NCBI GenBank assembly: GCA_973895155.1
Contig: OZ316895.1
Coordinates: forward strand, 8,494,001-8,558,000
Direction of reading: 5' to 3'
Source: Marsupella aquatica
Taxonomy: Eukaryota > Marchantiophyta
Length of the DNA stretch: 64,000 nucleotides
In this document: positions 10,507 through 21,060 of the stretch, piece after piece
Layout of the letters: each line of letters starts with the position of its first letter
How positions within the stretch are numbered: the first letter of the stretch is position 1
Notes under the pieces: generated by a model
Seen by the model: only the letters and a program-made list of their open reading frames with translations
The model's database searches: none
Told to the model about the DNA's origin: nothing
Made by a program: the position numbers and the translations under genes

Positions 10507-13140
10507 CTAATGCCTGGCACGCTTGCCAGAGCCGCCCGAGTGGGAGCAGTCATCCCGCTGCTTACGAAGTCTGTCGTTGTCCGCCTTCAGGAGCTGGACC
10601 TGGTCCAGTAGAGATTTGTTCTCTCGCTTCGCCGTGTCCGTCTCCTCCGCTGCCTCCTGGCATGCCTCCTCCAACTGTTGGGCGTCGCTCGTCAGCTTGC
10701 CCGCCAGCTGGTCCTACTTCTCGGCTTCGGTTTGGAGCCGTGCCACTTCGGCCTGTAGCGTGGCTATCTCCACAGTGTCCCACTGGGCCCGTTCTTCGGC
10801 CTCCTCCAGGTCTTTCTGCTAGATGACAGTTTGATTCTTCAAACTGTCAATCTGGTTCCGGAGTCGTGCAATCTCGGCCTCGTTCCCAACTTTGGCCTAT
10901 TCGGCTAGAACAGTAAGGGTGTACGCCTTTGCTAACAACTCATTGGCGGCTGCAACCTTGGGTCGTAGTTGCAGAAGCTCAGCCTCTTGAGCTGCAACTT
11001 CATTCTTTAAGTATACGGACTCCACCTGGTACCGCTCTATCCTCTAAAGGGCCTCTGACTGGGCCCGACCTGCCTCCACTACGGCAACCAACTCCTGATT
11101 GAAGAAACAGGCTACCTTCCGGGCCATGAACTCCCCGATATCCCGGGCAATTTGATGAGAGAAATCTCCCAGAAGCCCGTTTAGAAATGTACCCGGTACG
11201 AAGAGTTCCGGGTGGTCCAGGTTGTGCCTGTCCGGAGTTGGGCACGGGCAGACGTCAACACGCGCGGGGGCCAGGGCAGTGACATCCAGCCCTGGGGACG
11301 TAGTGTTGGAAGGGGTTGGAGTGTCCTCCTGCAGCAATGTCCGGTTCTCCGGAATAGCCACCGGTGGGTCTTTGGGAGACCCAGGCTCGAGTAAGGCCTC
11401 CGCTGTACCGACTTCTGTACTTGGCCCGGCCTGTTGGATCGCATCTACGGTTGCGATAACCGACCCATCCGGTACCTCCTCGGTTACGACTACAGCTACT
11501 TGTGGAGGTGGGGTGGGTGAAGCCTGCGTGTCCGCTGGACTTCGGGCCTCGGGTTGGGGCCGTCTCTCCAAGGCCGGGAAAACCCACCTAGCTGGGACCA
11601 GCTTTGTAACGTTGACACGGGGAAGGGTTCGTCGATCAAACCGAGCGTACCACTCGAGAATGATCTCGATGTGGCTAGCGAAATACGCCTTCCCGCCAAT
11701 GTATAGCGTCTTCCTTCGCCGCTCCATCTCTTGGAATTTCTTAGCGAAGTACGACGCCCACTTCCTAGGTCGATAGTTCTCGACCTGGATAACCTGGGCA
11801 GCGGAGATCTCCCCCCGGGGTTCCATCATGTGGAGGGCGTACCTTTGGAACTCCAGTCGCTCAGCTATCTCGGGGATGAGGCAGGTCCTCATCACGAACG
11901 CGTTGTCCACTGCTCCCTCTGAGGGAAAACTCGAGGATTGGTACTTGGCTCCCTTGCCCCCGGGAGCCCGTGATTCGACTCGATGGTCACCTTCGGGTAA
12001 CCCGAAGATCATCTTGAGCCATTCTTCCGTGAGGGACATATTCCTTCCCCGCAGCCGAGTATGTTGACGTGCGTCATCATAATTCTTGACAAATTCCGTC
12101 ATGTCCTCCCCGTAGTACCTACAAGTGTTCCAGGGGAGAGAGGCGAGGTGCTCGAATCCCTGAGTCTTCAGATACACTGCATGCTTGGGATGGAGGATGT
12201 TTTTATGCACGTTTTCCACCATGCGGTGCATTATCACCTTGGCCACGGCTATCGTGGCCAATGGTAACCCGGATGCAGCGACGGGTTCCTTCCTCTTCTT
12301 CCCCCGTGACTGGCTCGGGGAGGGTGACACCTCCCCATCCTCTCGATCGGGCATAGGTAGTGCTACTGCCGTTAGTATTGGGCCCAGGGCGGCCACAATC
12401 ACCGTGGTGTCTGCTGGAGCCGCTCCTTGGGTCCGAGCATGGGGAGGGGACAATGTAGTGTCGGCCCCCTGAGTGTTTGCTCCTCTGGGCCGCCTGAGCA
12501 AGGATGGGGTAGCCTCGTCGTCGTCGCTAAGGTCCACAGTGTTGATGACGGAGCATACTTGTACTGGCGGGGCGATCGGCGGTGGGGGTTGGCTAGGCTG
12601 AGGCTGAGACTGAAGTTGAGCCTGAGCCTGAGTTGGTGCGGGTACTGGTATGGGGTCGACTGGGCCGGCGCCGGCGGTTGAGGGTCTAGTTCCCATGAAG
12701 CTCTGCAGGTGCTAGTAGAAGTTCTCCGAAGCAAGTGCAGACGGCCTTGTCGAACGAGTAGTGCTAGACTCGCTGTTGATGATAGCCCGAACCTGAGCGG
12801 GGATGTGGTCGAAGTGATGTCGTTGCAAGTCGATCGTACCCGGGATATTGAAGACCTCGTCCGGAAGCCAAAGCAATGCTTCCCAGAAACCGATATATTT
12901 GTCTCCGTTGAAGAAGTACCCAGATACCTCTGCTGGTCGGTAAAGCTCGCTCTGAGACGGGTAGTCAAAGTTAAGGATATAGTGGTGTCGTCCTGCTAGG
13001 CGGATGGCTCTCTCGTACTCGCGTTCGATTTCATATCGGCGCGGGTTGGCGTGTTTCAATGAGTCGGCCAAGTGTCTTCTGGTAGATAGGAACTGCGTCC
13101 AGAATCGAATGGCCGAACTGGAGAGGATCGTGTGCGACAT
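10507..13140 (-). pseudogene. Decayed element gene B: helical domain plus coiled coil, five in-frame TAG codons
   Basis: A single frame of 878 codons runs from ATG 13140 (MSHTILSSSAIRFW) to TAG 10507-10509. It has exactly five internal stops, all TAG: 12712, 11044, 10897, 10819 and 10714. Parts in order: an N-terminal domain of about 142 residues; a Pro/Gln-rich linker (PAPTQAQAQLQ, PSQPPPPIAPP); a helical domain with GFEHLASLPWNT and LTEEWLKMIFGLPEG; a second Pro/Ala-rich segment; and some 270 residues of coiled coil rich in Glu, Leu and Gln. The partial copy at 47.1-48.1 kb has a sense codon (CGG) where this copy has TAG 12712. The family is unknown to me, with at most faint resemblance to plant-mobile-domain proteins. 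It was probably carried by a mobile element and is now inactive unless TAG is read through. Confidence 0.65.
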
Positions 13141-13607
13141 TCAGAGGAGATAGCAGTGGCGACTAAGAGCGAACGAGAGAGCTGGGGTCGAAGCTGGCGC
13201 GTGGACTGATGGACTGGTGCACTACAAAGGGTCGGCTCCCTTTTTATACCTTGAGGGCTTGTCGATCCCCCGACGTCTCCTCGTTGCCTATAGGCTGAAC
13301 CGTTCACGCTTGTAGTGTACCGGCCACTCCGCCGGTCTGAGTCAGCGCGTGTCAATGGCCGCTTCCCTAAGTTCGTTATACGGACCCGAGGGAGGGGCCC
13401 CTCCGCGCTCGCAACCCGGGCGTGCGAATGGCGACACGCCGCCAGTCCAAACATGAACTCCCCTTATTGACTAATGATTTCCTACTCATAATGGTTACCT
13501 AAATACTGTCATTATGCTAATAATAGCGGCCTAAGATACCCCTAACGCGCGTGCTAAGCGCGGTCCAGACTGAATTACTCATTACTCGCCGTACCGGCGG
13601 CGTCACA
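13141..13607 (-). mobile_element. 5' non-coding end of element B, boundary at 13607
   Basis: This leader is shared with the copy that ends at 48099. Similarity stops in both at the same point, so the element begins TGTGACGCCGCCGGTACGG on the minus strand. The flanks beyond (aaatagtcattc here, ctaatgtgtctt there) differ. A TG start and a sharp common edge suggest a mobile-element terminus, but no matching end was found on the other side. Confidence 0.5.
13240..13252 (-). promoter_or_regulatory. TATA box of element gene B
   Basis: On the minus strand the sequence reads GGTATAAAAAGGG, about 100 bp upstream of ATG 13140. The partial copy at 47 kb keeps a similar TATAAAAAGG at about 47775-47785 upstream of its ATG. 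Conservation between copies supports a real core promoter. Confidence 0.55.
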
Positions 13608-13979
13608 AATAGTCATTCAGATCTTGATTTCCTCACAGCCATTTTCTTTCCCTCTCAAACCTGCCTTCCGATGAAAAGGAGATTATCATAAATTTTTGGT
13701 CATCATTCGCGAGAGCCTGCTTGCATGTGCGCACATTCACAAGATCTGATGGTTCTCCTTGATCTTCAAAAGATCTAACTGTTGATATTGATTAGGCAGG
13801 TATAATCTAACACAAACTCCTTTCTTGATTGGGGAGAAGTAGCCAATCTCCCTACTTTTCCAAGACACGAGAAAAACAACAGTATCCCTTGCACTTCTCC
13901 CTGAGGGTGGATTGCCCTGGCCCATGGAAGTTAGAGGGGCTTCCACTAAGGTCACATTTCTGGACCTCATGAGAGATGA

Positions 13980-14300
13980 TCTACACTGTTCACCAAAATT
14001 AGTTTGACTAACACTAATTCAAGAGCATCAATTTTCAGGGTTTAATTAGGAATTATTGTTAGTCACACTAATTTGATGTTAACACTATTTCCACACACAT
14101 GAATTAGTTTTACTGCAGTCTCAAGAGTGGAACAATAGAAGGGAAAAAACTATTTTGAAAATTTCACAAGAATAGGTGTTATTTTGGACTCAATATCATC
14201 CATTTTTCAGTTGCAATTTAGACTAAAGTGCAGAAAAACTATTCTGAAAAGCTGACAAAAATCAATGTTACCTGGATTCAAATCACTTTTACCAAAATTA
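13980..14300. repeat. Dispersed 'attagtgt-tcacactaat' repeat, copy 1
   Basis: The segment is built of recurring attagtgt(t/g)a(c/g)tcacactaattt blocks separated by 'tcaattttcagggt' and '..cacaagaat..gtgttatttt'. The same order of blocks occurs at about 32490-32960. The core is nearly self-complementary (actaat/attagt). Confidence 0.6.
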
Positions 14301-17300
14301 GTGTCGATTGCTGAGAAACTATGGGTTTAGGTAAGGCTCCAGGGAACCTTAAACAAACAGTTGTGGACACTTGTGCTCTACCACTTGACCACCCTTGGAT
14401 GCGATGTGCATCAAACTGTATGATGCGGTGAGAAAAATTACTTTCTAGTTTAGGGACCTGTTCATTCATCTTCAGTTTAACAAGTTAATTAATTCAAATT
14501 CCATCTTTATGTACTACTAAATACTAAGCCATGAGTTCCCAGACTTTAGAAATGCTCAATTTTTCAACCTTTGTATTCCACTCTCAAACATAATACTTAG
14601 ATCAAGCTTAACTCTATTCCTTATATGAAAAAGCTTTCAAGTTTGAAGTGACATAAGGTTGTTTTTGGCCAACAGTTCTCTAACTCAAGAATTCCCAATC
14701 TCTTCACAGGTCAGTGGCAGTCTAGCCTTTTAATCATCGATGGTGTCGCCAAGTTCGTCCAGGCAAAGTTTCATCCTCCTTTGTGCTTCATTCTTTTGAA
14801 GACAATCATGGCAAAATCTTACTTTTCCCTGAGCTTTTAGCTCCTTCTCCTCTAATCTACATTTCTTTTGTTTCACATTCCAATCCCACAAAAGGAAAAA
14901 CTTCCGTCCAACCTCTTCATCACCCATTCTTTGCCAAGCTTCAAACGTTGTCTTCAACCCTAAGAAAAAACTACAGTATTCACTGTCTTCCTATAATTTC
15001 TTATCTTATCAAAATTGCTAGACGGGGCAAACATGCTAGACGGTAAAGTAATCAAGATCTTCCTTGTCGCTCGTAATTAATCCACCCTAGTTTTCACCAC
15101 CTTCCAGCGCCGTCAATGGTGGGCAATAATTGCGTTTTTGGATCTCAAATCGAATTTTTACGCCAAAGGCTTCATACTTCTGTATTTCAGTGTGGAAGAA
15201 AACTCATCATTTTTTTGGATTGTGTCAATGGTCTGGATAAAGTGGAGAGCAGCCTTTGTGATCACGTGGCCCTTTCTCGGTCCAAACTTTGGGATGTGTC
15301 TTGAGTAAAATAGATCTCAATTTCCAGGTGCAATCTGATCCAAAAGATATTCTTTCTCGATCAACTTCAACTGCATTCCTCCCTCAAATTCTTCTGTTCA
15401 TGGCAATCACTGAATTTTCCCACAGCAATCCTCTTCTTGAGCACACACTCCACCGAAACGCTCTCAGACCATGCTCGAAATGGCACCTTTATCAGCTACT
15501 GTACATGCACGATGAGACAGAACTTCGCAGTTCAGTTTGAAACTCCCCAAAGGAAAAAAATGTTTCTCTGCTGTCAAAAACATAGGCCTCTAGTCTCATG
15601 TCTCCCCCAGACCTCGCTTCCGTATCAATTCAATCTCTCTCCGCCTTGATGCAACAATTTCTCCAAAAATAATGATTGATTGGTTTCCTCCGAGATCACG
15701 GCGAACGCCACCTACCCACAATGCTGCTCAGACTCCGTTATTCCGTGGCGCTGTGTTCCAGAATTCATCTCCGTCTGTTACAACTGTCTCCCCGTGATAC
15801 CTCGTGAATGTATTTTTCGACTTTTGATTCATTTCTTCCCTTGGATACTCCTTGACGAGTGTTGTTCATCCCCACTCACAAGGCTTCAGTTCCCAGCTTC
15901 CAGGATCCCAGGTCCAACTGTCTCCTCTCCACAGCAACTGGCTTCCCCCGTGAGCCTGCAGAATTCTAACTTCCTCCAATTCCAATCTCTTCTCAAATCT
16001 CTTCAGGACACCTCCATTCGCCACGTATCAGCGTAAAGAAGTTCAATTTCATTCTTCTTCTTTCTTATTTGTCTGTCTTTCTTCCCTCTACTTTTCTTTT
16101 AACTTCAACTTTTAGACCCCTTTCTCTTCTCCTAAATCTTTCTCTTAAAATTTCTAACAACAACACCAAAAAACCATTTCCTTTGCCTCATTGTTTTTCT
16201 AGACGACAAGGGTGGGTTCTATGCGTTGCCTCCAAGCCTGGCCCTTGCTTGATTTCTTGGAGTCTCAACTTTGGTACAAACTTGATGGAGAATGTGATTT
16301 GATGCGTTCTAATAAGTTCAGCATTGTAGTAGGGGTTTCAATGCCAGTTATTCGAAATAGTTGTGTAGACATGCCATAACGTGCTACGGAGTGTAGTGCT
16401 GGCTCTAAAAAGAGGGAGGGAAAGTATTGTTTTGAGGTTTCCATAGGACCCCTTGCACAGGTTGGGATGCATCAACCCACACTTTATTTTTGTCTGTCAG
16501 TCCATCCACATCCACATCCTCGAGGAGAAACAATGGCAGTAGAGGAGTGAGAGATTATTCGCTTTTGTCTTCTAGGTGTTGCTCAAATAGTTGAAAGGTT
16601 GTCTGCTGGGAAATTTAAATGGGGCAAGTAGGGCGACACTTAGCATCAAACATAAGCACATCATGGTCCTTTTTCACCTGCCTTGCCAAGACCACTACGT
16701 AAATCTAAGATTGTTTAAAGCTTGGACAACCTACAGACGAACCTTTGGTGAGGTGCATTACCTTTGCACAAAATTATCGATAGTAATTGGTGTTGAACGG
16801 AAATGTTTTGGAGCAGAAGCGAGATGCCTAGGAAGTCAGGCACTATGGGGAGTCAACAAGTCAGCCTGGCAACCTGGAGGGAGTGATTGATTAAGCTTGG
16901 AAATGTGCATAGTGCATGTTTAGGTGCATCTCATGCTTAGGAAAAATTATCAGTACAATCAACGACTAGGCTTCTCCCCATAATGACATTTAGTAAACAC
17001 ACAATGGGAAAGAAATAGCAAAAGTACATATTCGAGCTACAGAGATAAATTTTGAAGCTGTTATATGGTGAATGCACATTTCAGATTTTGTCTTATTCAG
17101 ATTTTGTGTCATGTATTTTTTATACATTTTTAATTAATTTTTAGACCCCTTTAATTAGTTTTAGGTATTCTAGAGTGTTTGAACTTATTTTGGGAGCCCC
17201 TTTTCACAGGATGTGTTTTCTTAGAGATGAAACCAACAGGCTCCACCACCACCAGTGAGAGAAATGATGCTCAAGAACATGAATGCATAGCCTCTTAAGT

Positions 17301-17439
17301 TCTCCTCATGTTTTTCTTTCTTAGGTTTATGAGTTAAGTGCTCATGAGTTAAGGCACCATGAGTTAAGTGCTCATTCTTGGTCACTGTGCTTTTTTTGGC
17401 AGACACTTTATTTATATAACAGCATTTCTATGCTCTCAT

Positions 17440-17527
17440 ATTTTATTTACTTTCATTTTAGATCACTACAAGACAAAAAATATATTTTATTTACTTTCAT
17501 TTCAGATCACTACAAGACAAAAAATAA
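17440..17527. repeat. 44-bp tandem duplication
   Basis: Two copies of 'attttatttactttcatt.cagatcactacaag...' start at 17440 and 17484 and differ at very few bases, so the event is recent. Confidence 0.85.
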
Positions 17528-18303
17528 AGCTCCAGGATGAGCATGCTATATTCGAGCTACAGAGATTGCATGTTGAATGTTTAGATAGAAACACGAGGTT
17601 ACCCAGGTGAGTCTAATTGTGTGCCCGAAAGCCAGCTTCAAAACCATGGGTACAGTTTCGAAGCCCCAAAACCTCATGAGGGTTGTCCAAAATTATATGT
17701 CAAGGCATCTGAAACTCATCACATGAGCATGATTGTGCTGAAATTTGCACAAGCCTGACTTTTTTATAGTTCGACCAAATGCTAAAGTCAACCGCACTGC
17801 TCACTGGATGTGAAGCCGCATATTGCTCCTTTAGCTTGCTTTGTCCATAGACTTTGAATGCCCCGAACACAAGTCTCTCAGATGACGGCCACATTATTCT
17901 CAACAATTAGATGTCACCCTTCGAAGGTTGCACAGGTTCTGCATGTCCCCCATTGTACAAATTCTCAAAGTACTGCTCAATCATCGAATCTTGTGTGTGA
18001 GAAGTATAAGCATCGCAACGACGAGGCAGTATTAATTTGAGGGCAACACTCGTGAAGGATTCCTCGTTCTTTCCGCCCTCGCAGAACCTTCTACCCAACT
18101 TTGAAAGGTTTTGAGAATGTTTCTCCGGACAAGTATAACGTCCAATTTACACAGCTCCCCCGTGAGTCGGATTCCATCGAGCTCGACCTTCCATGTTTTC
18201 CTCGATCGATAGAGAAAATTTAAGAATTATGCAAGTGATGGACAGTGCATGGCGAGCTTTAGTTGCTACGGTCGTATCAACACTCTTATCATGAATAGGC
18301 TGA

Positions 18304-19373
18304 TTAGTCTGGTGACAATAATGCTCTGGGCCAGTACGGGTGAACAGAGTAACCTGTCTTCCAACTATTTAGAGCGATCACCTTGTGAACCGCGAGCAAA
18401 CTGATCACCATTACTAAGGGCAGAAGAATCTGCTGAGCAGCTTTTGAACTGATTGTGTGCAAAAAATGGGTGGCAAAGGCTAGCAAGAGACCTACCAAAG
18501 TGTATAGACACGATATGATAACTCCCTCGGCCCCGAGTTGCGTCGACCTTCCTTGAACAAAGTACACAAGCTGTTCGAGATTCTCTGAATCTCTGACTAG
18601 GAAAGGTATTCCCTGGATGACGCTTAACATGCCCCCTGCCATGATAAAAAAGTAAATCAGCAGTATATTGAGGACCCAGAACTTAGGATCGTGCCATAAT
18701 GTGTCCTTGGCCAACAATCTCCGGATGACAAACGGTAAAGCCACGAGCAATCCTCCCACTAAAAGTATTATCTGCTGCTTGGTCAAGTCCGGCGGGGTTT
18801 CAAGTGGTCCCACTCTCTGTCTAGTCTTAGCCCAAGTGGTCCCACTCTCTGTCTAGTCTTAGCCTCAACGAATCCAACCATTCCCTCTTCGTTCCAATCC
18901 ATCGATTCTGAATCTTCCAGACTCCCATTCCCGGACGGCAAGTATTTGATGTGTGGCAGCGTTGTCACGCGAAAAGCGTCGAAACTTCGCTTCGACTCTA
19001 CAAAATTGAGGTCAGCGAAAAAGACTTGTTGTCCGACCATCATGGGATTGTTCCTCAGGAACGCTGTCGCCAGCACACCAAACTCTGCCCGGTTAGCCAC
19101 CAAGTTCAGGTCCGCATTATCTTTCAGGTGCGCCGCATCGAAGAAGATGAAAAACGAGTAAGGCCGGCGCTCCCGTCCCGGGATGGCGAACTTCTCGACG
19201 AGCTCATTGTTAAGGTGAATCACGCCATCGTCGGCCTGGGCTTCCATCTTCAGTAGCTCGTCGACCCTCGTTCCGCTGTTTGATTGCCCCGCTTGGACAC
19301 CACCCGACCATTCCGCAGGGAACAAAATCACCACAGCGAGCAGCTGCAACACGCGCAAAGTAAGCGTCTCCAT
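18304..19373 (-). pseudogene. OST3/OST6-like oligosaccharyltransferase subunit, frame broken
   Basis: OST3/6 (TUSC3/MAGT1 in animals) is an ER-membrane subunit of the complex that N-glycosylates proteins. Frame 1 starts with a signal peptide (METLTLRVLQLLAVVILFP) at 19373, then a luminal thioredoxin-like domain with PYSFFIFFDAAHL, LATAFL and VFFADLNF. There is no CxxC, as I recall also for the plant proteins. Frame 2 (18304 to about 18830) gives four membrane helices around IILLVGGLLVALPF, FWVLNILLIYFF, VIISCLYTLVGLLL and LLPLVMVISLLAV. The halves are out of frame because of a 32-bp tandem duplication at 18801-18864; removing one copy on paper rejoins them. As it stands the product would stop just after the duplication and lose the membrane part. 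A longer in-frame start at 19427 exists but would hide the signal peptide. It is either a pseudogene, a rare allele or an assembly fault. Confidence 0.85.
18801..18864. repeat. 32-bp perfect tandem duplication inside OST3/6
   Basis: Copies at 18801-18832 and 18833-18864 are identical. The length is not a multiple of three, so it shifts the reading frame of the OST3/6 gene between the luminal domain and the first membrane helix. Confidence 0.95.
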
Positions 19374-19729
19374 TATTAATCCAAAATCAATCAAACCCTG
19401 CCTACGTTCACGAGTGAGGAAACTCATCAGGCGTTTAACGGGTCCCCTGCCATTTCAAGCTCCGCCGCTCTATTAACTTATCTCCAGCCATCATGACCTC
19501 GATCCACAACTGTATTTCTTCGAGATATGGACCAATCTTTTGATTTCTAGACGTCTCGTCGATCTATTATCATACAGTAACCCAACGCAGAAAAACTTTT
19601 GAAGGCCGAAATCTCCCTGTCGAAGGGAAATCACCTTCAAATCGTATCGAGCCACAGCTACTGCACTGCCTGTGCGAAGACAGTCTTCGAGAGAAACAAA
19701 GCGGACGGCAGCCGGCAGTGCTGATTTAC

Positions 19730-20367
19730 TTAGCGACCGGGCCAAACGGCGAACTGATTTAGAATCCACGTTGGCGATACATTCATGCCCAATAGAGGAC
19801 ATCCGATACTTCTTGGATCTTGGAAAAGTCCAAAGGATGCCTGGATAAATTTTTTGTTTATCTGTTCTCCTGTTGCGTCCTTTGACATCATCATTACATA
19901 GAACTTTAGCAGGTATCCCTGAGACAATTTTGCAAATACATCTACAACGTAATCATAAGATTCCTTCACAGAATGTTCAACTCGACACACTTCTCCTGGA
20001 ATCCCCGTGTCATCTTTATGCATTGAGAAACTTTCTACTGATAGACATCTGAAGTCTACATACTTAGAACTTTTGCTGGTATCCCCGGTACAATTCCCAA
20101 TCCGCTAATTGAAAGATTACCTAGAATTTCTCGACAGACTTCTCCTGGAATCGCCGTTTCATCTTTTGTCCATTGAGAAACTTCCAACTGATACAAGTCC
20201 AAGTCTACGTACACAAGGATTGAAGTTGTCTGGGGCAAAAAACGACCTTTCCTCAGGTTTGGAAGGTATTGAACAAGTCGATCTGGGTCGTTTAATTTCG
20301 CCAGATTATGAGGTTCTGCAGCACCGAGGCCTTCTGTGGGTTCGGAACAAGTGATAGTCCAGTTCAT
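19730..20367 (-). CDS. Unrecognised coding-like segment with a duplicated ~50-residue module
   Basis: Two minus-strand frames (20056-20367 and 19730-20023) contain the same module: YVDLDLYQLEVSQ..KDETAIPGEVCRE followed by GIPAKVL, and YVDFRCLSVESFS..KDDTGIPGEVCR followed by further residues ending GYLLKFYVMMM. The two frames differ by a shift near 20060, so this is either a multi-exon gene or a broken one. A small frame with MKQTPWAFLHPK (20419-20634) just upstream could be a first exon. I do not know the family. The repeat of both DNA and protein favours an ancestral coding sequence. Confidence 0.3.
19897..20212. repeat. Tandem ~150-168-bp duplication
   Basis: 'tagaactttagcaggtatccc' at 19897 recurs as 'tagaacttttgctggtatccc' at 20065, and 'ctcgacacacttctcctgga' at 19981 recurs as 'ctcgacagacttctcctgga' at 20130. 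The copies are diverged and encode the duplicated module described for 19730-20367. Confidence 0.75.
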
Positions 20368-20699
20368 ACCAGGATCTAATTTTCGGTGGATTGGGTAGTA
20401 TCCTCGCTGTGGGCACAGCTACAACTTCCAGTAAGATTCTTGGCGGAGGTCTTCGGACATCTGTTCTCCAATCGAGGGCACTTTGTGGAGGCCGTAGCAC
20501 ATGGCATCGCTGATGGCCGCAGCAGAGGTCTCAGAAATGGCGGATCCAGGGTCTACTCTGGAGTTGTGGTTCTGGTTGAAATTGCTTGAACTGGAAATCT
20601 TGGGGTGAAGAAATGCCCAAGGAGTTTGTTTCATCTACTAGCGTGAGGGCGGTACCGTGACTGTCCTTTCGTTGAATATAGCAAACATCACTTGGTACA

Positions 20700-21060
20700 G
20701 TTCGTTGTGGGCCAAAACGTGGGATTTAGCTCGAGTTTTGAGTGGCGATCATTGTCCATAAAGTACGAAATGCGTGCTTTAGCAGTTGTGTCTCGTGAGG
20801 GCTACTATTTGTCCAAAATGATTTATTTAGCTTCAGTTTTGAGGGGCCATTGTGGTCCCAAACTAGGGATTTAGCTTTTAGTTTTGAGTGGCTATAATTA
20901 TTTATTTACTATTGATTTTTGAAAATAGGTTGTGAGGGGCTGTTAGTGTCCAAAAGCAGGAATTTAGTCCAAGTTTTGAGGGACTATTATTGTTTTGAAG
21001 GAGGTGCTTTAGTTCAAGTTATGAGGTGCTATTGTTGTCCACAAGGCTCTGGTAATAAGA
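20700..21060. repeat. Diverged tandem array with 'gggatttagctcaagttttgag' units
   Basis: Five or six units of about 60-80 bp share a 'ggatttagct.(a)agttttgag(t/g)ggc.att.ttgtcca' pattern, at roughly 20712, 20820, 20868, 20955 and 21008. No function is evident. Confidence 0.65.

Larger units (their letters stand above)
13608..18240. other. Intergenic region with dispersed repeats, no gene seen
   Basis: About 13980-14300 carries a dispersed repeat also present at 32.5-32.95 kb. The rest is AT-rich or pyrimidine-rich (15.6-16.3 kb) and has no frame resembling a known protein. Short repeats include 'gagttaagtgctcat' near 17330-17380 and 'attcgagctacagagat' at about 17032 and 17551. Confidence 0.4.

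Noticed and set aside
9641-13607. Element B as a standard LTR retrotransposon
   Set aside because: The 5' end starts TG and is sharp, but no direct repeat of the 13140-13607 region occurs downstream and no polymerase or integrase motifs are present.
15600-16320. Possible gene in the pyrimidine-rich plus strand
   Set aside because: Frames are short, rich in Ser/Leu/Pro, and show no recognisable motif or consistent splice phase.
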